The position numbers and the translations under genes were made by a program. Below are positions 8,526 through 16,700 of a DNA stretch of 64,000 nucleotides, one piece after another (positions within the stretch are counted from its first letter, which is position 1; each line of letters opens with the position of its first letter). The notes under the pieces were generated by a model, which did not search any database, was not told the DNA's origin, and was given only the letters and a program-made list of their open reading frames with translations. Location of the stretch: NCBI GenBank assembly GCA_021776175.1, contig JAJFGJ010000012.1:1-64000 (forward strand), read 5' to 3'. The DNA comes from Kiloniellaceae bacterium (GTDB lineage Bacteria; Pseudomonadota; Alphaproteobacteria; Kiloniellales; J153).

Positions 8526-10142
8526 CTAGTCAAGCGCAACCCATGTCGCGGAAGGCGCGAAGGCGCGCCGCCCGAGGTCGAGCCCGATCACATGGGCGCC
8601 GCTGACACCGACATGGAGCGACGTGCCGAAGCTGATCGGAGGGACCAGGCCGGTGTCGAACCTGGATATCCTTTCCAAAGAGCGGACGAACTCCTCTTGA
8701 ACTAACGTCTTGCCGGTCCGGCGCAGACCCTCGACCAGGACCTTGGCCGCGGCCAGCACCGATATCCTGGTCGCGAGGTGACCCCGGCCAAACCCGCGAT
8801 CATCCCGCAAGCGGCGCAGATTCTCGATACCGGTGGCGGTCTGGTCGGATGGCAGGTTGGGATAAGCAAGGAATACCTTGCCATCGAATACAGGTGGCAG
8901 ATCGATCGCCGCACGCCCGTTGAGCGGCCCGGATAGAAGAATTAACGGGCGCCAAGACGTCTGTGCCGCGCGTCGTGCGAACGCCTGCAAGCCATCATCG
9001 GGGCCGATGTAAAATACGGCGCCGGCCTCGGCGCGCGCAAGCTCGCCGACCAACTGTTCGATAACCGCCGGGCCGTCGGCGATCGACACAACCCACGGCG
9101 CCGCCCAGTCATATTTGGCTCCTTCGCGGCGGATCGTGTCGGCGACCGGTTCAATATCGGCCAGGTTGGCGTGGATGAGAGTCACGGAACTCGGTTTGAA
9201 ATCCACCTTCTTGGCGGCGTAAGCGACGAGAGCCCGCATCTGCTCCGCGATACCGCCGACCATGAGGAAGGCGCCGCCGTCCGCATAATCCGGCGGCACC
9301 GGCAGAAGCGTGATCGGCCCGATGTTCGGCACACCCCGGCGATCCAGAAGCTCGAAGATGCCACGCTCCATACCTGCCTCGAACCCGGCAACGAACGCGA
9401 ATACCGGTTCTTCGTCCAGCAAACGTTCCACGTTCGAAAGTGTCTCGTCCAGGCCGGCGGCGCGCTCGGCCACCGCGATCTCGATTTTACGTCCATAGAT
9501 GCCCCCGGCGACATTGATCTCGGCGAAATGCGCTTCGAGAGTCGCCGTGATGGCATCGCCGAAGGCTTTCATATTCCCCGTTCCCGGTGCCAGCGTGCCA
9601 ATCCGGATGGTTGCTTCGTTTACGCCCGGGCCGAGGTTGCCTTCCAAGCGCTTGATGTAGGCGATCAACGCGGCCATGTCGTCGTCCGGGATATCGTACT
9701 GCGGCATGGCCGGATTGAGCCCGTTGAACGCCGGATCAACTCGTGCCCGTATCGCCGAAGCGACGGCGTTCTCGTCGAAGGGCGGGTGGGAGCGTCCGTC
9801 GGAATGGCGGTGCCCATAGGGCTTGGTCAAGTTGCCCCAGGTAATATCGGGGGGCTCGACACCGCCCTCCGGGCGGCCAAGGCCGTCGGGTCCGTGGCAA
9901 TTGCCACAGGGCACGGCGCTGGCCGGAACCCGTATCAGATCACGTCCGATCCTGGCATAGAAGGGCTGTCCGCCGGGGCTCTCCCCTTCAAGAAAGATCC
10001 GTTTTCCGATCTCCTCCTGAGGGGTCAGCGGGGCGGCGGCCAGTCCAGGCAAGAGCGCCGACAGCAGAAGCAACGCCATCGCATGCGCGGCCACCCTGTA
10101 CGGCCGCAAGGGCGCCATGATCGCTCGCCGCTTGCCTATCAT
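8526..10142 (-). CDS. Cytochrome c fused to a type-1 periplasmic ligand-binding domain
   Basis: 538 residues. A signal peptide (hydrophobic MALLLLSALLPGLAA) precedes a monohaem class I cytochrome c domain: CGNCH at residues 79-83, probable axial Met in NPAMPQYDI, domain end near 170. Residues about 175-538 form a Leu/Ile/Val-type ABC substrate-binding fold (IRIGTLAPGTGNMKAFGDAI, INVAGGIYGRKIEIAV, VFAFVAGFEAGMERGIFELL). No permease or ATPase gene is nearby, so import is unlikely; a periplasmic electron-transfer or sensing/docking role is my inference. It starts 2 bp after the preceding SCO gene, so it belongs to the same leftward operon. An internal start at 10118 (MAPLRP) is possible. Confidence 0.85.
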   Translation of the reverse strand: MIGKRRAIMAPLRPYRVAAHAMALLLLSALLPGLAAAPLTPQEEIGKRIFLEGESPGGQPFYARIGRDLIRVPASAVPCGNCHGPDGLGRPEGGVEPPDITWGNLTKPYGHRHSDGRSHPPFDENAVASAIRARVDPAFNGLNPAMPQYDIPDDDMAALIAYIKRLEGNLGPGVNEATIRIGTLAPGTGNMKAFGDAITATLEAHFAEINVAGGIYGRKIEIAVAERAAGLDETLSNVERLLDEEPVFAFVAGFEAGMERGIFELLDRRGVPNIGPITLLPVPPDYADGGAFLMVGGIAEQMRALVAYAAKKVDFKPSSVTLIHANLADIEPVADTIRREGAKYDWAAPWVVSIADGPAVIEQLVGELARAEAGAVFYIGPDDGLQAFARRAAQTSWRPLILLSGPLNGRAAIDLPPVFDGKVFLAYPNLPSDQTATGIENLRRLRDDRGFGRGHLATRISVLAAAKVLVEGLRRTGKTLVQEEFVRSLERISRFDTGLVPPISFGTSLHVGVSGAHVIGLDLGRRAFAPSATWVALD

Positions 10143-10144
10143 GC

Positions 10145-10783
10145 CTATTGTGACGGCAAGGTGCCGGCCAAGAGCCGAAGCCGCGCCACGATCGCCTCCG
10201 CCGGCATGTTCGGGCGCATACGCGTCCAGTGGGCGCGCGGCACGTTGCCCAGCATGAAGAAGGGATTATGCGCCGCGAAGTTCGCGTCCGCCTGACCGAG
10301 CCGGCGCGTAATCTGCTTGAGGTCCGCCTCCTCGCCGGTCAGGAACAGCCAGCCATCCTTGGCGCCGAATTTCTCGGCATAGGTCTTCAGAACGTCCGGC
10401 CTGTCCGTCTTGGAGTCCACGCTGACCGAGACGAAGAAGTAATCGCGCCCCATCGCGTCGCCCAAGAGTTCCTGCACCTCGGCGAGCTTCTGAGTGGTCA
10501 GCGGGCACGAGCCGGTGCACTCGGTATAGAACAGGGAGACCACGACGATGCGGCCCTTGAGAACGTCGGTGTAGAAGCGAAGCACGTCGCCGTTCTGCGT
10601 CACGACCGGGCGGTCGGTGAAGTACTTGCGAGCCTTCGCCTCGCTCGCGGGGGCGGGCTTTCCGACAATGGCCTCTAACGCCTTCTTCGTCTGGTCGGTT
10701 TGATGGGTCGTTCCATCGTGCGCGGCCGCGTGCGGCAGGCCGGCGGCGAGAAACATCGTCAGAACCACGGCTAGTATTCGCAT
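10145..10783 (-). CDS. SCO1/SenC-type copper chaperone (copy 1)
   Basis: 212 residues, exported (signal MRILAVVLTMFLAAGLPHAAA). Thioredoxin-like SCO fold with the copper-binding CxxxC at C89 and C93 (TECTGSCPLTT) and the distal histidine at H172 (AAHNPFFML). SCO proteins deliver copper or keep cysteine ligands reduced during assembly of copper oxidases in the periplasm. A short His-containing N-terminal stretch (AHDGTTHQTD) resembles that of the neighbouring SCO gene, which suggests duplication. It is sandwiched in a leftward operon with a second SCO gene (6 bp upstream) and the cytochrome-binding-domain fusion (2 bp downstream), pointing to copper loading of the giant oxidase. Confidence 0.9.
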   Translation of the reverse strand: MRILAVVLTMFLAAGLPHAAAHDGTTHQTDQTKKALEAIVGKPAPASEAKARKYFTDRPVVTQNGDVLRFYTDVLKGRIVVVSLFYTECTGSCPLTTQKLAEVQELLGDAMGRDYFFVSVSVDSKTDRPDVLKTYAEKFGAKDGWLFLTGEEADLKQITRRLGQADANFAAHNPFFMLGNVPRAHWTRMRPNMPAEAIVARLRLLAGTLPSQ

Positions 10784-10789
10784 GACGAA

Positions 10790-11464
10790 TCAATCTCCCG
10801 TTTTCTTAGAGGTCTGCTTCTTGCCGCGGGCGGCCAAGAAATCGTCGATTCGCGCCGTGACCTCGTCCGGTGAGACGAAGCCATAGAGCCGGATCCATTT
10901 GTCGCTTGCGGCGTCGCCGATCAAGATCATCGGCGGATGGCTCGCGATGTCGGGTGTGTATGCACCCAGTCCGACGAGAACTTGGTCCACCTCCGCTTTC
11001 GCGCCGGTCAACCACAACCAACCCGGACCGGCGCCGAACTTGCGGGCCATATCAGCTATCCGCCCCGGCGTGTCGCGCGTCGGATCGATGCTGACCGACA
11101 ACAGCCACGCGTCGCGACCCAGGCGATCTTGAAGCGTGCCATGAACCTGCGCGAAAATCGATGAGATGACCGGGCAGACCGTTGTGCAGCTCGTATAGAC
11201 GAAATCGATGGCAACGATCCGGTCCGCCAAGGCCTCCGTCTTGAAGCGGATCGCGCGCCCGTCTCGATCGACCAGCCCGACGTCGGCGATCGTCACCTTC
11301 ACATCGGCGGCCACCGGCGCCGAGGTCGTGGCGGGCTGAGCTTGCGATCCATGGTTCGTGCCATCGTGGCCGAGCGCCTGGCCGGCCAAGACGGTAGCCA
11401 GCATGCCCCCAAGAGCCAAAGACCGCAGGGCCGCACATGGATGACCATAGAGACCGCGCAACAT
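10790..11464 (-). CDS. SCO1/SenC-type copper chaperone (copy 2)
   Basis: 224 residues with signal peptide (SLALGGMLATVLAGQALG). CxxxC at C93 and C97 (TSCTTVCPVIS) and the conserved histidine at H176 (DIASHPPMIL) make it a metal-competent SCO protein. Like the downstream copy it begins its mature part with HDGTNHGS. It lies 5 bp after the beta-propeller gene and 6 bp before SCO copy 1, all leftward. Two SCO proteins side by side may divide copper insertion and thiol reduction, but this is inference. Confidence 0.9.
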   Translation of the reverse strand: MLRGLYGHPCAALRSLALGGMLATVLAGQALGHDGTNHGSQAQPATTSAPVAADVKVTIADVGLVDRDGRAIRFKTEALADRIVAIDFVYTSCTTVCPVISSIFAQVHGTLQDRLGRDAWLLSVSIDPTRDTPGRIADMARKFGAGPGWLWLTGAKAEVDQVLVGLGAYTPDIASHPPMILIGDAASDKWIRLYGFVSPDEVTARIDDFLAARGKKQTSKKTGD

Positions 11465-11469
11465 GACCC

Positions 11470-13503
11470 CTACTCCTGCGCCACCGATTGGGCTTTATTG
11501 TGGAGAGAGCTGCCCCCGGCCGCGACCGCGCGCAAGGTCAGATACCGCAGTTCCCCCACCGGCATTCGCGACGATGCGGACGAGACGTAGATGAAGTAGG
11601 CCCCCCGCATGCCGATACCTAGTTCGGCCTCGTATATTCCCTCCGCCACCTCCTTTGCCGGCACATCCCGGCGGCCCACGCCCGGCGAGCGGTAGTAGAG
11701 AACGCGAACATCGCTCAAACCGCTCTTAGGCTGTTCGCTGGCCGGATCGACGAGGCGGAAGCGAAGCTGCATTGGCTTCCCTGCCGGTATGGTACGCTCC
11801 TCCACCAGATACTCGATCTCGAGCGGCTTCAGGTTATGCTTGAGTGCGGGGTTCGGCACCGCCGCGAACTTGAAGCAATGCAGTACCGGCGGCGAGTCGA
11901 GTACAAAGGCGGCCTCGTAGGTGCCGGCTTTGGGAAGCTGAATCCGGGCGGAGTAGACGCCGGGGTCGTTCTCGGCAAGGGCGCGGTCGGTAATCAGCAG
12001 CGCGCGTGGATTGTGGCCATAGCTGCGGAAAGTGCCCATGGGGGCGTTCATGCCCTCCATGTAATAGTAGAGCGTGTTGGCTACCGGATCGACAGCGACG
12101 ACACCGGCCTCGCCGGCCGCCTCGACGATCCCGTCCGCGATGGCGAGGCTGCTAGCTTCGCTGGGTGGCTCGGCGCCGAGCGGGAAGGCCACGACGGGAG
12201 GCAGTCCCGCTTTGCCGATCTCCGCGAGGTTGATCATGCTCACGCGGTCCGAGTCCAGCGCACGGACATAGGCGAATGCCCGGGTGAGCGAGATCTGAAA
12301 CGGCCGCCCCCGAATCGGAACGTCGTGAGCAATGGCGTTGGCGGACGCGTCGATGATATGCACGAGGTCATTCGCCGTATTCGTAACCAGCACCCAGCGG
12401 CCGTCCCCGGTGATACGCATGGGGCCGAGCCCGGCCTTGGCTTGGATCCGGGCGGCCGTGACGAGGGTTGCGCCATCAATGACATGGACCGTGCCCGCCG
12501 CGCCGTCGGCGACATAAAACGACTTACTCAGGCCCGAATACGCGACCGAGAGCGGCGTCTTCCCGACCTCGATATCCTTGATCTTCTTTAGGGTGCGAAT
12601 ATCGATCGCGGTTGCCGTTCCATCGCTCCGATTGGTGACCAGCGCGATCCTGTCGTCGTCACTGAAGGCGATCTCATGATGGCCCTTGCCGGTGGACAAC
12701 TCGGCCACGACATCCAGGCTCTCGGTGTCGATCACCGTGACGCCGCCGTCCTTGCCCTTGGCGTTGTTGCCAACCCAGAGGTAGCGCTCATCGGGCTGCA
12801 GCGCGACGCGCACCGGTTCGATTCCGGTCTTAATCTGGCTGATGAGTTTGAAGGTTTCCGTCTCGATGACACCTAGCGTATTGGCTCGCGGCATGGTCAC
12901 GAAGATACGTTTCTGATCGGCGGTCTGGGTCCAATCGGCGCCCGGACGGGGCAGGATAATCTGGGTGAAGAACATATCTCCGACCCCGGCGATCAAGACA
13001 TTCGGATCGATGACCGAAATGGTCGCGTCCTCGTTCATGGCCAGGATGAAGTAGCTGTTGACGTCGATCATCGGCTGGGTGCCGGTGGAGCCGCGCAGAT
13101 AGAGACCGACCCTGTCCTTACAAGTTAGCGCGTCGGTCGTCGCCCCCTCGGCGGTTTCGATCAGATCGACCCACGCACCCGGGATCAGACCCTCGACAGG
13201 CTCGCCGCTCGCCGCACCGGTGATCGTGAAGGAGATATTGGCGTAGTCGAGCTCGAAAAGGTCCCTTTGTTCCTCGAAGCTGCCTAGAATCGGCCGGGCG
13301 GCGAAATCGACGGTCAAACCTTGCCGTGTGAGCCGGTTCTCGTGCTCTTTTGCCACGGCGGCATCCGGCGCCGCGTTTGTTGCCGCGGGTGCCGCTATTT
13401 GTTCGACCGTGGCCTTGGCCTCGGCCGCGAGCGCCAAACACCCCAGCATAACAAAGATTCGAAAACGCCTAAAAAACCGTCGAGTCATGTCCGTCCTGGT
13501 CAT
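11470..13503 (-). CDS. Exported YVTN-type beta-propeller protein with C-terminal beta-sandwich-like region
   Basis: 677 residues. An N-terminal signal follows a basic stretch (FFRRFRIFVMLGCLALAAEAKA). Residues about 200-480 hold a run of YVTN/cytochrome-d1-like blades: VIETETFKLISQIKTG, VIDTESLDVVAELSTG, AIDIRTLKKIKDIEVG, VIDGATLVTAARIQ. The C-terminal ~180 residues look like beta-sandwich material (AGTYEAAFVLDSPPVLHC, RGAYFIYVSSAS). No haem motif is present. Strong Shine-Dalgarno AGGAGG lies just upstream of 13503. It sits between the giant oxidase and the SCO genes in the leftward operon; a role as partner or surface scaffold of the oxidase is possible. Precise function unknown. Confidence 0.8.
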   Translation of the reverse strand: MTRTDMTRRFFRRFRIFVMLGCLALAAEAKATVEQIAAPAATNAAPDAAVAKEHENRLTRQGLTVDFAARPILGSFEEQRDLFELDYANISFTITGAASGEPVEGLIPGAWVDLIETAEGATTDALTCKDRVGLYLRGSTGTQPMIDVNSYFILAMNEDATISVIDPNVLIAGVGDMFFTQIILPRPGADWTQTADQKRIFVTMPRANTLGVIETETFKLISQIKTGIEPVRVALQPDERYLWVGNNAKGKDGGVTVIDTESLDVVAELSTGKGHHEIAFSDDDRIALVTNRSDGTATAIDIRTLKKIKDIEVGKTPLSVAYSGLSKSFYVADGAAGTVHVIDGATLVTAARIQAKAGLGPMRITGDGRWVLVTNTANDLVHIIDASANAIAHDVPIRGRPFQISLTRAFAYVRALDSDRVSMINLAEIGKAGLPPVVAFPLGAEPPSEASSLAIADGIVEAAGEAGVVAVDPVANTLYYYMEGMNAPMGTFRSYGHNPRALLITDRALAENDPGVYSARIQLPKAGTYEAAFVLDSPPVLHCFKFAAVPNPALKHNLKPLEIEYLVEERTIPAGKPMQLRFRLVDPASEQPKSGLSDVRVLYYRSPGVGRRDVPAKEVAEGIYEAELGIGMRGAYFIYVSSASSRMPVGELRYLTLRAVAAGGSSLHNKAQSVAQE

Positions 13504-13613
13504 GGTCCCTCCTAGTCGATCTCCGCCGCTCGATTCGAGCCTCGTCCTGAGTGCTCATCGCGGCATGACCGATAGTCCATACAGCAATCCTTAGCCGGCC
13601 CGGAAAACCGGAA

Positions 13614-13649
13614 GGAAGGGGAGCGCCCCTTTCGGGTGCGCGCCCTTCC
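13614..13649 (-). terminator. Intercistronic hairpin between the giant oxidase and propeller genes
   Basis: GGAAGGG (13614-13620) pairs with CCCTTCC (13643-13649), extended inside by GCGC/GCGC and CCC/GGG steps around a tttc loop. There is no U-run after it on the minus strand, so it could be a processing or stabilising hairpin or a weak attenuator that lowers expression of genes after the oxidase. The 212-bp gap here (13504-13715) holds nothing else I recognise. Confidence 0.4.
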
Positions 13650-13715
13650 AGTTTGGGTCATCGACCGTAACTGACCCTGGCCGATGGGTTAACGCCGAGC
13701 ACCTCCACTAAGGGC

Positions 13716-16700
13716 TTACTCAACCCTCATGATGTTCCACAACCCGCTCAGGTTGCCGAACGAAGACTGATCGCGGATCAGGTAGTCGCCCTCGACCGCG
13801 TTGGTTCCGCCCGCGCTCGGCAGGCGCACCTCGAAGTGCGTGGTGCCGTTCAGGCTTTCCTGGTGGCCCAGGCTCATAGCCATGGGATTGTCGCCGATAG
13901 CCTGCGAACCCACCTCGCCGGGCAAGCACTTGCCTGGAAGGCCAAGGTCTGCCGAGTCCGGGCAAACGTAGGGGTCACGCTGCCAGACATGGCCGTGCAC
14001 GTTGTAGGTCGAGCCGCGCCCTATGCCGTGCGGCATCAGCACCCTCATGCGCACCTCCTGGCCCGCCTCAGCCGTGAACACTGGGGTTTCGGGATCCCCG
14101 CCCACCAAGCTGTTGCTATAGGCCTCGTGAGCATTCGCGATGCCGCCGAATCCCGACAGTCCGAAGGGCGCGTTCGGGCCAATCCCGAAGCGGAACCACA
14201 GCGGCTCCGTCGCGAAATTGATCGCCATTTGCCCCATGTCCTGGCTGTCTTCGGCAATACCGGCAACCCCACCTTCGATGTTCTCGACCGGGCTGCCATC
14301 GGCGTAGCGGTGGCTTTGACCTTTCTGCATCACCACCGCGAAGTCGCGGAAAGTGGTGCCGTCGGCCTTGGTCACCGTCGCCGAAGCGCGGGTGCCCGGA
14401 TCCTCGACCCAGGTGGAGCCCGCGGGCTCGATGACGAGGGCGCCCATCAGACCCTTCTGACCCTGCTTCATCTTATCCGCCGGCATCAAGTTGGTGCCTC
14501 CGTACTCGATCGGGGTCGCGGTCCGCAGAACGTCGTTGCCGGAACCCGTTGGCGTGGATGCAAGGTCGCCCGCGTACCAGCGGTAAGTGATCGACTTCGA
14601 CAGCTTCAACTTGCCTTTTTCCATTACCGGCGGCGCCACGGTCTGAACCGTCCCGTTCATCCCGACATTGGTGCCGTCGTGTTGGGTTATGTCGAACTCT
14701 ACCAGTTGCGCGTGCAGGCCGACATGGCTAGACGGTTTGACCAGGTTGTTATGGAACGTGGTCATGCCTTGCGGATCGTTACGGTCCCTCGGCACAACAC
14801 CCAAGAAGGTGTTGAGGCTGGCCAGGTCGGGCGCGACATCGGGTACCCGGTTAACCAGGGTGGTCTCGATGCAGTCGCCCGCCGCCGCCCTCAGGATTAA
14901 GGGCTCAAGGCTGACTCCGGGCTTCAACTTGACCGGGCAATTCGGGTTCTCGACATTGTTGCCGGGAGCCGGATTCTTACCCTTGCCGCCGCCACAGGTC
15001 GACAGGAACGGGTCCACGGGCATAAGGTCATCCTTGTTTACATAGACCAGCCCGGTCGGATCGTGCAGCGGGCCCGCTTTTTGCGCGACCACGTTGCCCA
15101 GATCATCGACGATTTGCACGTTGGTCGAACGGCTGTTGTACAGCAACGTACCCTTGTTCGGGGCCGGTGTCTGGCCGACATGCATTTGCGCGAAGTCAGC
15201 GTTATCGTCGAAATTCACCTCGGTCACGTCGTCCAACAGGTCCTGCACCGTCATCGCGATGACCGTGTATTCCCGCAGGTTAGCCGGAACGCGGTCCCTA
15301 TTTCTTGCCCCTGGGTTGGCGGCCGGGCACACGCCCACGAAGTCGTCCTTGTTCACGATCCGGCCCGGCTTCGGGTTGGAATTATTCGGCAAGGTCGCTA
15401 AGTCGGATTGCGGCTCCCCGTAGCCCCGCATGAGGCCCCATACGCCGCTCCAATACCCGTCCATGCCCGTATGGGTGGTATAAAGGTGATCGGAGTTTCG
15501 CGCGCCACCCGATGAGTTTTTCTTCGCACCGGCATCGCGCTCCATCGGCACGGTGAAGGTGAATTGCTCGGAGATACCGGCGGCCTGGGAGTTACGCCAA
15601 CCGGAGTTGAGCGCATCCCCGAAACCGGAACCGGCCTGCAGCCACTTCACCCCGTGAATGGAGGCGTTATGTTCCTCCTCGTGGGCGCCGGCCTGCATCT
15701 TCACCTCGATCTTATCGCCCTGGTAGGCACGCATCATCGGGGTGAAAGGATCGCCTGGGTTCAACCCGCCGGTCAGCGGCGGATAGGGGGTGTTGCCCAG
15801 CGCCGTGTTCAGCTCCGGGATCACCCGCGCGATATCGGACTTGAAGGCAAAGGAGAGATCGCCCGCCAGGCCGCCCGCCTGGCTCCCCGGCTTGCCGTCG
15901 GGCCCGAGTCTGGCCGGGTCGTAGACGCGCAGGCCAACAGGTTCCGCGCGATAGTTGACCACGAGCAAACCTGGATCATCGGCCGAGATGGCCTCCGGAC
16001 ACGGCCGTGGCACACCGCCTGGACACACCGCATCGTAGCGGAAGACATCCGGGAACAGTTGCGCTTGCTCCACCTTCACGGATGGATTGATCGAATCGCG
16101 GAACGAATTAGCGGTTGGCGGTATGGCCGTGTGGCCGTCCGGCCCGACACCAACGAAGACACCGGGCTGATAGGCGTGCTGGAAATCCGCGAACTCAAAG
16201 TAGAACTCGCGATAAGGCTCTGGATCGTTCAAGTTGCCGGCCGGCGTGATAGCGGCCTGCCAACTTGTCGGACCACCGTCTTGCCGGGTGCCCATTGGCT
16301 CGCCCGATTCGTTGAGGGCCCAGGTCGAGCCTGCCGGCTCGGTCAACACGGTCGCATAGAGACCGACCTGCTGATGAGTCGAAGGGCCGTAGTGGTCATG
16401 AGTGAAGATGATTCCAAGGCCGCGATCCACACCCCTGGTGTTGACCACCGGGTCCGCGAACCAACGCTGGATCGTGGTCCGGGCGCCAATCCATGTGCCG
16501 GCGGGGCCCGCCCCAAAGTACGGATGAGCCTCGGGCTCTAGATGCGGAGTGCCCGGAGGAGCATTGAGATCGTTCCAAGCGTTGATCGCATGGATACGCT
16601 CGCGCACTGCGCCGGGCGAGAGCGTGCCGTCCTCGTAGTTCCAGCCGATGGCCGAGCCGTCGGCCGCGGTCAGGTCCCACTTGGGCAGGTGAATGTGCTG

